Assembly (NCBI GenBank): GCA_028673005.1
Contig: CM054116.1
Location: forward strand, 147,619,173-147,683,172
Direction of reading: 5' to 3'
Length of the DNA: 64,000 bases
Origin: Tanypteryx hageni
Taxonomy: Eukaryota; Arthropoda; Insecta; Odonata; Petaluridae
The first letter of the stretch is position 1; the number at the start of each line of letters is the position of its first letter. The position numbers were made by a program, and so were the translations under genes. Under the pieces are notes generated by a model. That model was not told the DNA's origin. It did no database searches and saw only the letters and a program-made list of their open reading frames with translations. This document shows positions 22,084 to 32,522 of the stretch, piece after piece.

Positions 22084-22382
22084 CTTTTTTTCAGGTTATA
22101 CCCGGAAAGTGTTTTAGAGTAAAAGAAAAGAAAATGTGGCATGCAAGGGTTGAAATGAAAAAACGAAGGTATAGGTTAACAAGTATTTATTTTGATTTAT
22201 TTACAATTTTAAATCACATTCAGTTCTTTTAAATAATGGACACCCTCTCAAAAATTTGTTGTGCTCTTCTTTAGGATCGTCACCTTTTTTCCATTAATAT
22301 ATGCTCACACCACATTTACAGCATATGGTGACGTCTTCATAACCAGTAAAAATAAATCCAATATTTTCCATTTTGGTAATAT

Positions 22383-22860
22383 TTAAAAATATCCTTTTTT
22401 GGGAAAATCGTTAAATGTTATAAATCTATCATGTTCCCTATCTAAATTAACATTGCTCTGAAACCATTTCCTTAGTAATTCACAGTTGTTCGTTTCACAA
22501 ATGACATCACCATTTTTATGTTGAGGTAACATGCAATATCTACTTATTGATGGTAGTTGTTTAATCGAGTGGGATCCGAAAACTTGTAGATTGATGACTC
22601 GGTCTCCCAAAAGTGAGGAAAGGAATTTAACTTTTTGTAAACCCTTAACAAAGATTAAATGATAGTTTGAAATATATTTGTTTAAAACTCTTTGGAAATC
22701 ATCATCTAAAGCAATTCTCTGATGATTATGAGCTAACCAAGTGTTTTCTCATTTGAATGATAAATCCTTTGGGAAGCAATTGCGATTGATGTCACAAATT
22801 GCGAGTTCTCATACTATGAATTCATTGTTGAGATATGCTTGAAAATCCACTATACATTTA
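22383..22860 (-). pseudogene. Polinton-associated hypothetical protein fragment
   Basis: The minus strand reads a conserved-looking segment starting near 22860 (DFQAYLNNEFIV, then ELAICDIN, then WLAHNHQRIALDD), with two in-frame stops, continuing into the open frame 22383-22610. I recall similar proteins beside insect transposons and Maverick/Polinton elements, but I cannot assign a function. The acidic residues around DFQAY and ALDD could suggest a nuclease-like fold, which is speculation. It is the outermost decayed gene of the Polinton-like block. Confidence 0.4.
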
Positions 22861-22869
22861 CTCAATTGT

Positions 22870-23206
22870 AGCACATGTAATGGAGTGCGGTTTACGGGAG
22901 TTTTACTCCCATCGCCAGGGACCGACTTCATAATTCACACTCACGGTTTGCGAGGTAATTAAACCCAATGCCAGGGACCGAATCAACCACATACACACAG
23001 AGAAGAGCAGTTGCCAGTGACTGTCACCTCTTTCACATTCATCCAATAATTTTATCAGATAGCAAGCAATGTAAGGGAATTTCAAGTCTCAAATGTTCGT
23101 AGTCAAGTTTGTTCCCCTCAGGCTTTTCCAAGTTATTGATGTTTTTGATACCGATTACACCTGCATCTTCAATAAAATGCTCATAACAATAGTCCACGTT
23201 TATCTG
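22870..23206. other. Noncoding stretch with GCCAGGGACCGA repeated
   Basis: No gene seen. The word GCCAGGGACCGA occurs twice about 58 bp apart (near 22914 and 22971), a small local duplication. Confidence 0.4.
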
Positions 23207-23548
23207 TTAATTGTCTAGATTGTTAAAAGCCAGTGCTATACATTTCACACATAGTAACAAATTATTCCATTCCTCAGCATTGAAGGTCACCGAGCATTGA
23301 TCACTTTTAATGAGCACATGTTCTTTTCCAAAATAATTCACTAAACTCACAGGAGATTTGAGCAGAATATTTTTTTGCCCCAAATAAAAATAATCAGATA
23401 TTAATTTCCTTTGACTAACAAATTCACACCAATCGGTATAGTTTAGTTCAATCGATCCCTTGTTCACTTGAGTTAACTGTACGATCACTTCACAGAATCT
23501 CTCGGGATCGAAACCAATGCTGAAAATTTTTGTTTTAGCAGAGTTCAA
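23207..23548 (-). CDS. Hypothetical protein in Polinton block (113 aa)
   Basis: An open frame of 113 codons on the same strand as the capsid and protease genes. It is rich in hydrophobic beta-like segments, with DQCSVTFNAEEWNNLLLC near the C-terminus. This tail is reminiscent of small proteins that I recall from Maverick elements, but no named domain can be assigned. It overlaps the end of the repeat-bearing frame at 23535-24047 by 14 bp in another phase, like closely packed viral genes. Confidence 0.4.
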   Translation of the reverse strand: MNSAKTKIFSIGFDPERFCEVIVQLTQVNKGSIELNYTDWCEFVSQRKLISDYFYLGQKNILLKSPVSLVNYFGKEHVLIKSDQCSVTFNAEEWNNLLLCVKCIALAFNNLDN

Positions 23549-24047
23549 GAAAAACAGTTTCTAGTAGCAACTGGGTGGCATCACACACTTTCTTCTTCTT
23601 CTTCTGCACAGTTTTCGAATGCCTGGTAGATTTTGAAGTGGGTGGTGTTGGCGAACAGGATGGTGATGGTGGCTGCAGAGATTGTAGAGTAGATGTCAGT
23701 GATGGATCAGGCGATGATGGTTGCAGACCAGATGGCGCTGATGTTGGGGTAATCTGCCTCAGTTTAGGAAGGAGAACCGCCGACTCTACACTCTGGGTGG
23801 CATCACACACTTTCTTCTTCTTCTGCACAGTTTTCGAATACTTGGTAGATTTTGAAGTGGGTGGTGTTTGCAGACTGGATGGTGATGGTGGCTGCTGAGA
23901 TTGTAGAGTGGATGTCAGCGATGGATCATGAGATGACGATTGCAGACCAGATGGCGCTGATGTTGGGGTAATCTGCCTCCATTTAGGAAGGAGGACAACT
24001 GACTCTACACTCGTAGACTTCTGCATGTCGAATGCAGCATTCATCAC
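23535..24047 (-). CDS. Low-complexity protein with an internal tandem duplication and lysine clusters
   Basis: An open frame of 170 codons built from two near-identical units, matching the DNA duplication at 23573-23794 and 23795-24012. Each unit holds LLPKxRQITPTSAPSGLQ, a Ser/Pro/Gln-rich stretch, TPPTSKST, then a basic run (KTVQKKKKK). In the Polinton block the basic, disordered character would fit a nucleic-acid-binding core-type protein, but that is inference. No homologous family is recognised. The frame was kept open through the duplication (222 and 218 bp units), so it was coding when duplicated or the match is recent. Confidence 0.45.
   Translation of the reverse strand: MMNAAFDMQKSTSVESVVLLPKWRQITPTSAPSGLQSSSHDPSLTSTLQSQQPPSPSSLQTPPTSKSTKYSKTVQKKKKVCDATQSVESAVLLPKLRQITPTSAPSGLQPSSPDPSLTSTLQSLQPPSPSCSPTPPTSKSTRHSKTVQKKKKKVCDATQLLLETVFLELC
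23573..24012. repeat. Two tandem copies of a ~220-bp unit
   Basis: Unit 1 runs 23573-23794 and unit 2 23795-24012. Both start GGGTGGCATCACACACTTTC and end near GACTCTACACTC. Differences are scattered substitutions and a missing TTC in the second. They encode the two halves of the minus-strand low-complexity protein. Confidence 0.85.
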
Positions 24048-24067
24048 TTATATACCAAGTATAAAAC

Positions 24068-24547
24068 TTAAGAGAAGGAAGGGAGAAGGGGACATTCAGG
24101 ATTGGTCGAACAAGGATCTACATCGACCTTCAAGATTTGGAATTTCAGCAGAAGAGATAAGCAATGCGCATTTCTTAATGCGCAATCACTTTTGCGTAAG
24201 CGGTGGCACGGATTCAAGCAAGAGATGGAGGGGAAGGAAAGGTCATCTGGTGAAGGACAATCTAAATCTTTTCCCATGCTGATGAAAGTGCATCTGGTGA
24301 GGTTGGAGAGAAAGGTGCATTTTTCGTCGTCAAAGGTGTAGAGGGCGGTGGCATCCTTGATGATAGTTTCCAGGCAAGGGAGCAACTCGATGTAAGGAAT
24401 AAATCCGTTAGCAAACGATGTCTCATTACACAGGAGAACGTTGCTCGATTTCGCCTTCCTGCCTCTACCGATCCATTTGTTTGGACTTTGGAAGCTGCAC
24501 CAAATAACTCTGCTGGAATCCACCTCCACCGCAGCCAACTCTTTCAC
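24068..24547 (-). CDS. Hypothetical protein in Polinton block (159 aa)
   Basis: An open frame of 159 codons, cysteine-rich towards the C-terminus, on the same strand as capsid and protease and between the protease and the low-complexity gene. Family not recognised. Its position is where Polinton-type elements carry minor structural genes, but no motif supports that role. It may also be a chance frame in decayed DNA. Confidence 0.3.
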   Translation of the reverse strand: MKELAAVEVDSSRVIWCSFQSPNKWIGRGRKAKSSNVLLCNETSFANGFIPYIELLPCLETIIKDATALYTFDDEKCTFLSNLTRCTFISMGKDLDCPSPDDLSFPSISCLNPCHRLRKSDCALRNAHCLSLLLKFQILKVDVDPCSTNPECPLLPSFS

Positions 24548-24604
24548 TTTTCGGTCCTAGCTCCACTCGAAGTCGATGATGAGATGCATCTTGTCAGTTT
24601 TGAG

Positions 24605-25135
24605 TCAGAATCTCGAATGATGGATATCGCGGGTAGCGATGCTATTTATTCTCGAACAGCAACTCTGCAACCGAGGATCGCAACGTCTTCCTTTTTTGAT
24701 CCTCCCAAACTCTAGGTAAAAGAGTTGAGCGACTCGGCAGTCGTTGAATTGGGGGAGGGTAAATAGGTTGAGGTATTGGGTTAGGGTTTTAACACCAGAC
24801 TTGTAGAGTGCATAGAGACAACAGAATTCCACACAAACGTCTTAATGAAAGCTCTGAAGTTGAACTGAATTTCGAGCGAGAGAGAACGGTTCTAGAAATT
24901 TTGATATCAAATGGATGAGTGGTGGATAACTGTACGAATCAAAATATTCTGCCTTTTGCTTATTTAAAATGTGCACCACAATCCAATGGCTTCCAGGTCG
25001 AGTAGAAGCATCTAAATTTATCACGAAGATTCCAGGCGAGGGTGAGGGTAAACTATCTGAAGGAAACATCCCACGAAACACTTTTCTCGTGCATAGATTG
25101 CAACTAAGTAAGTTGTATATATCTAACATGTTCAT
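24605..25135 (-). pseudogene. Adenovirus-type cysteine protease (adenain-like), one stop
   Basis: Frame 24842-25135 shows DASTRPGSHWIVVHI with the catalytic His and AEYFDSYSYPP with the catalytic Asp. The downstream frame 24605-24832, in the same phase after one TAA at 24842-24844, holds the cysteine-rich catalytic helix (EFCCLYALY) and a conserved FNDCRVAQLFY tail. These are the marks of the maturation protease that Polintons and adintoviruses share with adenoviruses, which cleaves capsid proteins. Its start lies 4 bp after the capsid gene's stop on the same strand, a tight viral arrangement. One nonsense codon makes it a pseudogene. Confidence 0.82.
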
Positions 25136-25138
25136 CGC

Positions 25139-26495
25139 TTATGCAAAATTCATGATGATGTTTCGACTTTTATCTATTTCCAAAGAGGCATTGTATTCCA
25201 CATAAACGATGCATGTTATGGTTTTTTCGAGCGGGTTTTCGAAGCCAGCTTTGATTCTCACGGTACCCCTATCCATTAAACCATCATATTCTTCATTACC
25301 CAAACCGTCAGGTGTTAGATCGAAAACTAAAATGAAATATCCATGTGCGAATATGTCCAAGGTTATTTGATTACCTTTATCACTGTGATGCACACCAATT
25401 CCTGAAAACATGGAATGGTATGCTAGCATCCAACATTTTTGATCAATGAAATTTGTGGAAATGCCTTGCGGTGGCATTCAAACACTGTTGATGACGAGAA
25501 AGAAACTAGCCAAAGAATAATGAGAGAATGCAAGCGGATTTTTGTCCCTCCTTCCAACATACGCATCGTTATCGACCATGTTGAAAACTATTTTGTTCAG
25601 AAGCTGTCCTGTTATGACGTTATCTACAGAAATCGTTTGATTTCCTCGAGGGACGGTAAACGTCTTAACTTCCACTCGCTTGAAAGGATATATCGCGTTG
25701 CTTTGCTCCAATTCTCTGGAATGAGCCAACAAAATTTAGGGGTTTATATCGTTATGCTTGACGTATAAAGTAGCATCAAGGATTTTCAGCACGGAAGTAT
25801 CCGCAGCATCCTCCTTGATGTAGAAACTCAGTTTTGCGAGCGTTAATTTAACACCTACATCAACCCCATTAATTAAGAGACGCTCTTGGTTAAATACATC
25901 GACATGCAATTTACCGTAGAGCTCCACGACCCTACTGTTAGCAAATTTAGCTTTTCTCGTAACAAATCCTACATTTGTGTCATCTTGTTTATTGATATCC
26001 TCAACGCTATCGAGCAACCACCCATCGCAAGCCAGATGAGTCTTCGCCGCATCTGCGCCATAACTAAGGAGATTTTCTAAAGTGCTACGAAAGTGATAAT
26101 TACCTTCTGAGGACAAGGCTTGCTTTCCATTTAAATCGATGCTGCATTGTTCGATCATAGAATGCAAGACATTATTTACTACCCCGGGTTGATTTTTGTC
26201 CCCTGCCCCATAGTCTGATACATCAGCTTTGACAAATTTCACCCTGATTTGTAAATAAAAACTTCAAATTTTTGTACGATTCTCCCAAATCTTTCACTAC
26301 GAATTCGATGGTCGATTGATTGTCTAAGGAAGAGATCGGTTTGTACGGAATGAGGCACTTGCCTAAAATATTTGTTTGCAAAGCTGGCCAACTAAATATG
26401 TCGAGCAAGGATAATATGTGTTCCATCTCGGTTACGAAGAAAATATGTCTGTATTGACGCGACATCTCTTTCTCCTCGAATGAAGTTTTTTGCAT
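25139..26495 (-). pseudogene. Polinton major capsid protein (double jelly-roll), frameshift and two stops
   Basis: Four segments follow one another on the minus strand. 26223-26495 is the N-terminus (DIFSWPALQTNI, STIEFVVKDLGESY). 25736-26242 carries a QCSIDLNG-type strand and a LHVDVFNQERLLINGVDVG segment. 25478-25732 holds RVEVKTFTVPRG. 25139-25477 holds HSMFSGIGVHHSDKGNQIT and IKAGFENPLEKTI, ending near the conserved NIIMNFA. The last three share one phase and are separated only by stops at 25736-25738 and 25478-25480; the first is shifted by a frame change near 26230. This matches the protein often annotated F54H12.2-like in animals, the Polinton double jelly-roll capsid. Total length is close to normal, so decay is by point lesions, not deletion. 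Confidence 0.85.
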
Positions 26496-26794
26496 TTGAT
26501 GTTCCTTTTTATTAACTTTGGTCTTTTACCTATGCGTAAGCCCAATCCACTCATCTCCATGACCCTGATTTTTATGGGTTCAATAACATGAAAAGTGAGA
26601 AATGCAAGGTTTCTGCAGTGGCGTCAATTGCAAAAAGCTGAAGGTGTAGTTTTAATTTTCAGAATGAAATTTTGGAGTACTGGGTGAGTGATGTAGACAT
26701 TTTGAGGAGAGCATGTTCAGGATTTTGGGGAAACATTCCTCAGAGAAAATAGCATCGATCCTTTTAAGGAGTCGATTACAATTGCAGGTGCCTG

Positions 26795-27094
26795 TCATAA
26801 GGTGTTTACATCTAAGTATCTAAGGGCCGCTTCTATCGGGGTTATTCCTAGAGGCAGATATCGTTGGTGGGATAAACTGTATTGGCAGTACAGTGGCTGG
26901 TCCATGAGGAAAGAGCCTGAGGAATAATTATCCAACATGCAGGGCGTGGAAGTGAAGCAACTATTTGTGGAAGAAAGGTTGATGGCTTCTATGAGGCCCC
27001 CAATGGAACTAAAACCATATTTCAGTTTCACGGATGCTATTGGCATGGGCACGAATGCATAAGTAGAGAAAAACTTGTTTGAGTAATGATCCAA
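26795..27094 (-). CDS. Hypothetical protein upstream of capsid (99 aa)
   Basis: Open frame on the capsid strand, upstream of the capsid gene, with repeated hydrophobic and serine-rich segments and a PLGITPIEAALRYLDVNTL tail. In Polintons a minor capsid gene commonly neighbours the major one, which is the only reason to suspect that role. No motif confirms it. Confidence 0.3.
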   Translation of the reverse strand: MDHYSNKFFSTYAFVPMPIASVKLKYGFSSIGGLIEAINLSSTNSCFTSTPCMLDNYSSGSFLMDQPLYCQYSLSHQRYLPLGITPIEAALRYLDVNTL

Positions 27095-27279
27095 ATGACA
27101 ATGCTGATATGCAATGCAAAAGAATGCAAAACGTTACAGAGAGGTTATGACAAAGTGGGTGCATAGTGATTGAAATGTGGGAATGTGATTTCAATCACAG
27201 GAGGAAGATGCAACCCAAAATTTCAGAATATGTATCTTCCCATCCTCACACTATTAAACAAACTATAAATATGTGAGAT

Positions 27280-28654
27280 GCATTTTTCGATGGTCACACA
27301 AATGCCTCAAAACTATACCATAGAACCACAGACAATGAGGAAATAAAATGTCGACATGTGCAGTTTGTACCCATACATATGTAAATATGGAAAATACCCT
27401 TTAGGGCATCCTAAGGCGGTACACATAGACAACCACCCATCTATTGATCATTTTGAGGGAATCATGTGTTGTAAGGTGTTACCTCCTCATGACTTGTTCC
27501 ACCCTGTATTACCAATGCGAGTAAAACAAAAATTAATATTTGCACTCTGCAGAACTTGTGCAGAAATGATGGAGCAGGACGATTGTCAGCATGGGGAAGG
27601 GGAGCGCTCAATTATCAGAACATGGGTGGCTGACAAAATTCGTTTAGCTATCAGGAAAGGGTACAAAATTAAAGAAATATACGAATCTTGGGAAAACGTG
27701 GTAACAAAATATAATCGTCTCACAAATACGGGAGGGTTATTTGCAGAATACATAAATGCATTTCTAAAGATGAAACAGGAGGCTAGTGGTTGGCCATCTG
27801 ATTGTGTTGATGATGCATCCAAACAAGAATATCTCAGACATTATCAGGAGCATGAAGGGGTGACACTTGAAAGTGCTAAAATTCAAAAGAACCCCGGTCG
27901 TCAAGCAATTGCTAAATTAATGCTCAACTCTTTTTGGGGAAAATTTGGGCAGCGAGAAAATCAACCCAAAACAGAGATTGTGCAGGAACCTATAACTTTT
28001 CAAAAGTTATTAACTGATCCAAACAATTTTGAATGGAGTATTACCAGTAAATTCCGAAATAATGTATGTAAACTGGGAATTTGCAGAGGAAGTAGCTAAC
28101 CCTTTCCCGACAGTAAATGTCGTGATAGTAGCATACACAACATCGAATGCTCGAATTGGGTTATACAAATACCTTGAGGCATTAGAACGCAGAGTTTTAT
28201 ACTATGATATGGATAGTGTAATCTACACTCAGCGTCCGGGGGAGTGATCACCCCCAATTGGTGATTTCCTTGGAGATCTCACAGATGAATTGATAGACTA
28301 TGGTAAAAATAGTTATATTACCGAATTTGTTAGTGGTTGTCCAAAAATTATGCCTACTGTATTGCTCACGGAGGTGATGTGCATGACACAATAACAGTGT
28401 GCAAAGTTAAGGGTTTGACTCTAGATCACGCGAGTTCCCAAATGATAAATTTTGAAACAATAAGAACCATGGTCCTTCATGATAACCAAAATTCTGTAAC
28501 CGTCACTTACCCAAAAAAGATATGTAGGACCAAAACTCATGATATTGTTTCCCATAAACAAGAGAAAATCTATAGAATAGTTTACGAGAACCGACGAAGA
28601 GAAAACGAGTTTGAAACTCTACCATTTGGATTTAAAAAACAAAACAAAATTTGA
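27280..28654 (+). pseudogene. Protein-primed family B DNA polymerase (Polinton type), C-terminal half
   Basis: Reading starts near 27280 (THTNASKLYHR-like segment) and shifts frame near 27347 into VDMCSLYPYICKYGKYPLGHP, polymerase motif A. The frame 27356-28099 includes AKLMLNSFWGKFG (the NSxYG-type motif). Another shift at about 28030-28095 leads to LYYDMDSVIY, the DTDS-type catalytic motif, ending in TGA at 28245-28247. Conserved FLGDLTDEL and ITEFVSG follow, and frame 28337-28654 gives the KNYAY and C-terminal domains. The exonuclease and N-terminal parts are missing. Known role: replication of linear DNA with terminal proteins. It lies on the strand opposite to capsid and protease. Confidence 0.85.
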
Positions 28655-28655
28655 A

Positions 28656-29129
28656 ATGCAAACTTTTTAATGTATTCAAACTAACATAGTTTTAAGTATT
28701 TTAATTGAGTATAAAATGTGTATGTAACAAATGTGTGCACTTATGTAAATATCATTGTATCAATGTAACAATATTCTTTGTGCAATGAGTTTAAATTAAC
28801 CTTTCAGAAAAAGTAATGTAATTTTTTCTCATTGATGTGAACAAAATGTGTATATTTTTTACTGTACAAAATGGAAAAAATATAAAGAAGGTGTCCATAG
28901 TTTTTATAAAATGTATATGTGAAAAAAATTTGTTTGTAATTAAAATGTAAGAAGATGTAAATATTGATTTGATGATGCAAGAATTTCTCTTATACTATGT
29001 TAGATTGATGGATTTTCTGGAAATTTTGTGACTTTCTTTTTCTGTGTGGTATAAATAAATCTTCCTCATGAGAAATAAAGATTTTGTATAAAAACTGAAC
29101 AACTTGGTCTTTCGTTTTTATTTTTCATT
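28656..29129. other. AT-rich gap between polymerase and ATPase remnants
   Basis: No ORF or RNA gene recognised. The sequence has runs such as AAAATGTGTATGT repeated loosely, likely a spacer of the decayed element. Confidence 0.4.
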
Positions 29130-29601
29130 ATGGATACGGGCTGGAAGCACCCGTTCATAGCCCTAATTGCTGGTCCTACCTCTTGCGGTAAATTGGTTTT
29201 TGTTTCCTGATGGTTGCACTCAATGAAAGACGTGTAGCGAAAACTTCGAAGAGATTATATAGTGTTATGGCGAGTGGCAATCTTTATACGAGTCCCTTAG
29301 CGATGTGAATAATTTACGGTTTCATGAGGGGATTCCTGACATCAATAGAATATGCGAGCAAGACAACCCAAGAGCAAGATCAATTATTATCGATGATTTG
29401 ATGCGAGAGGTGGGTGAGCGCATAGTTGATATTTACACTAAGGGTTCGCATTATAAAAATTTAAGCATAATTTTTATAACACAAAATCTCTTTCATCAGG
29501 GGAAAGGACGTCGAGACATCGGACTCAATTCACATTACATTGTGTGTTTCAAAAATCCGCATGATCGCTCTGTTTCTTCATCTTTCGTGCTCACAATGTG
29601 A
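29130..29601 (+). pseudogene. Polinton packaging ATPase (A32/FtsK-HerA type), fragmented
   Basis: An ATG at 29130 opens a short frame with ALIAGPTSCGK, the Walker A loop, cut by TGA at 29208-29210. Frame 29305-29601 in another phase carries SIIIDDLMREV (Walker B), then LSIIFITQNLFHQGKGRRD (sensor-like segment) and NSHYIVCFKNPHDRS. This order is that of the DNA-packaging ATPase of Polintons, adintoviruses and large DNA viruses. The reading between Walker A and B is broken, and the C-terminus is lost in unrelated sequence after 29601. Confidence 0.82.
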
Positions 29602-29753
29602 ATAAACCCGCTGCTGTTGTCGCTAATACTGATAAAGCTAAAAAACCAGGAGTCCACTGGATAGCCTTCTTCATCGTGGTCGTACAATACGCAAAAATTA
29701 CAAGGACTCACTTCACTTGTGTACGGGAAATATTGTGCCATGCATTTACCGTA

Positions 29754-29849
29754 AATACCCACGTATAGTGCGCACCCTTGTATAACACGCAGGGGGGTTT
29801 TCAGCCTCGTAATCTATTATTTTTATATATACCCGCGTATAGTGCGCAC
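29754..29849. repeat. Two copies of a ACCCRCGTATAGTGCGCACC word
   Basis: The words at about 29755-29775 and 29830-29850 differ at one position. They look like ends of a Tigger/pogo-type transposon that landed beside the ATPase remnant, but no matching internal part was identified. From here to 30445 no gene is seen. Confidence 0.45.
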
Positions 29850-30445
29850 CGATTTTTTTTTAGCGTTATCGTTCCAAAATAAAGTAGATGGTGTAAGGTG
29901 TTCTGAAGCAATGATCGAATTATTGGTATTATGAATTGGTAAAATAATGGAAGTGCGAAATAAAATTTTCGAATAACGTTCCAAAAGATTGTCAGCTAAC
30001 TCAATAATTACATACTCTATGTTTACTTACAAGGTGATATTAGGATATACACAATAAATCGAATTATATTAATTTTATAGTATGGCATATGACATTCTTT
30101 GAGCTAATAAAATGAAGGAATGATGATAATCCTATTTTTTACATACATTTTTGTCATGCCTAAGGTAGAGGGGTTTGCCCAACCTTCAATTTTACCCTTA
30201 TTAGAACACTCAGGAGCATGTAAACACGAGAGCAAATAACCATAATTAACTACAGACTCTAAGAATCAAGAATAAATCACGTATCACCAGGCCGGGCACC
30301 GGTGTAGGGTGACGTCATGCGTAAGATGCCGATTCCGATAACAACATCAAAGAAAGATGGTCCAGTGACGAAGTATTTCTTGGCTTTTAAAATTTTTTTT
30401 TTATATATATAATTTTATATAATTATCTTTACCAATAGAATACAA

Positions 30446-30755
30446 TCTCCCCCTGAATCTCTCTCTGTATCTCCCCCGGAATCTCCATCCGTATCTCCCC
30501 TTGAATCTCCCTCCGAATCTCCCTCCGAATCTCCCTCCGAATCTCCCTCTGAACCTCCCTCTGAACCTCCCTCTGAACCTTGGAATCTCCCTCTGAACCT
30601 CTAAATCTCTCTCCGAATCTCTCTCTGAACCTTCCTCTGAACCTCAGTCTGAACCTCGGAATCTCTGAACCTCCCTCTGAATCTCTCTCTGACCTCCCTC
30701 TGAACCTCCGTCTGAACCTCTGAATCTCCCTCTGTATCTCCCTCTTTATCTCTGT
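30446..30755 (+). repeat. 12-bp minisatellite, unit CTCCCTCYGAAY
   Basis: About 25 imperfect copies of a CT-rich 12-mer, with variants CTGTAT, CCGAAT and CTGAAC. There is no spacer-repeat regularity of a CRISPR array, and the host is eukaryotic. No gene is encoded. Confidence 0.85.
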
Positions 30756-30970
30756 ATTTTATAAGGGAGTTATGTTTACGAGAAGCAATACAACATTATT
30801 TCCATTCATATTTTAAAACTATTTAGAATTATCATATGATATGGTACTTGAAGCAAAGAACACCTTAAAAATTGCAAATTCCTTTTCATACAGTTCATTT
30901 TGAATACATGTTAAATCGGACCATGTATTTGTTTTGAACAAGAAAATTTTGCGTTTTTACTTTCTCCATA

Positions 30971-31632
30971 TACACCGCTCCCCGTTTATAACTCCGTCGG
31001 TTATACCACGGATTCGGATATACTGTGGGTCTTTCTTCCTCCCCGCTTCATTGAAAGAAATGCTGAGAAAAACATGCATGTTGCGAAATGTGTGTTTTAG
31101 TCACTCCATTTAGTATCAAGCGTTGAATACTTGCGTAAGCTTAGTCACTGCCAACAGAATAAGTGGATCCATGATGTGAGAACTCATCTGTGCCGGTTGT
31201 CTTTCTTGGCGACTGTTTTTGTGTATTTGTGAATCTTCACATTTTTAAGGAGTTTTACAGACGGAACTATCCTCTGCAAATAATTTAGATTGACTGGACA
31301 TATGTGAGTATTAAGCACTTTGTATGATTGGTCACTTTCTCTCTAACCTGCATGCGTTCGTGGCCGCTTACGACTTAAATATGTGCCCTGCAAAGCGTCT
31401 TCCTTGCTGCTCGCTTCATTTTACGCCAGTTTCCATTTTTTTCGTTCAAAAATATTGCCCACACAGCGAAGTTTATCTTGCTCAATAGTGAAAAAAATTA
31501 GATTGAGTTATTAGTCGATTAGAGAATTAATAAATTAGAGAATTATTGTAGTCATCGGTTATAGCGCGGTCGTCTTATAATGTGGGTCAGAGCCCCACCC
31601 GAAAACCTGCGTTATAATCGGGGAGCGGTGTA
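30971..31632. mobile_element. Tigger/pogo-like MITE (30973-31630) with TA TSD
   Basis: The left end reads CACCGCTCCCCGTTTATAAC and the right end is its inverse with one mismatch (GTTATAATCGGGGAGCGGTG). TA flanks both sides. Length is 658 bp with no transposase ORF. End sequence and TA target resemble pogo/Tigger-family non-autonomous elements. Confidence 0.75.
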
Positions 31633-31636
31633 CGTA

Positions 31637-32181
31637 GTATAGGAGAAAGTATTGTTTCCATAAAAAAAATCGACTTCGAGATTTCAACAGAAATACACAT
31701 TTTGAGGTCCCCTGAACATGTTTTGACCATTTTCTCGAAGATGTCTGTGTGTGTATGTATATTAGTGTGTGTGCATGTGTATTAGTGTGAATGTATGTGA
31801 TAGCTCTTTGTGGGTGCTCTAACTCAAAATCTATTAATCAGGTCAATGCAAAATTTTATATTTAAAATTTTTATAAAAGTCACAATAACTGATTAGTTTT
31901 TGGTAAAAATCGGTCAAACAAAAGTGGGTGTTTACTCTTGTCACTTATCCGTTATTTTGAAATATTTGCTTTAATATTTGATAAATGTAAATATGTACTG
32001 GAATACAAGTTGTAGGAAATGTCATTTTATACAATCTCTCTTTGAAACAGTTTTCCACATAATGCATTGTTTAACAGATCTTATATTTTTAGCTGCCACC
32101 ACCATGCCACCTACTGATGACTATTGTTAACAATTGACGCTTAGTTACATCTTAATAATGCTCCTTTTAATTTTCTTAATT
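31637..32181 (+). repeat. Dispersed repeat R, copy 1 (see 55514-56033)
   Basis: Aligns through most of its length with 55514-56033. Landmarks include GAGAAAGTATTGTTT, AAGGTCCCCTGAACA, CTATTAATCAGGTCAATGCA, TAAAAATCGGTC, TTTTTAGCTGCMACCACCATG and AACAATTGAC. It contains a TG-rich microsatellite (31740-31800). A partial third copy at 32361-32522 ends exactly where the inverted duplication begins. No ORF or known family recognised. Confidence 0.8.
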
Positions 32182-32360
32182 ATTGGAGCTTTGTGGCTAT
32201 ATTCAGTATCAGAAGGCTATGGTTTGAGTTTATTTGTTCTTTGTAAAGTCTAAAATTTTCTCGGTTTCTTAAAATATTTTTTATTATGTAACCTATTTGA
32301 AATTTTTAGAAATATTACAGATATGGGGATGGTCATATGGTGGCCACATCAGATATTTTT

Positions 32361-32522
32361 AATATTTACTTTAATATTTGATGAATGTAAAAAAAATTCT
32401 GTAATAAAAGTTATAGGAATTTTAATTTTCTACAAGGTTTGTTTATAACATTTTCCCATATTATAATGCAATGTGTAAGAGATATTTTAATATTTAATAT
32501 TTTTAGCTGCCACCACCACACC
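32361..32522 (+). repeat. Repeat R, partial copy bordering the left palindrome arm
   Basis: Homologous to 31970-32115: TTTAATATTTGATGAATGTAA, then AGCTGCCACCACCACACC. The sequence switches at 32523 to the RTE endonuclease, the outer breakpoint of the left arm. Confidence 0.7.

Noticed and set aside
30446..30755. Regular CT-rich repeats considered as a CRISPR array
   Set aside because: Contiguous 12-bp units with no unique spacers, in eukaryotic DNA.
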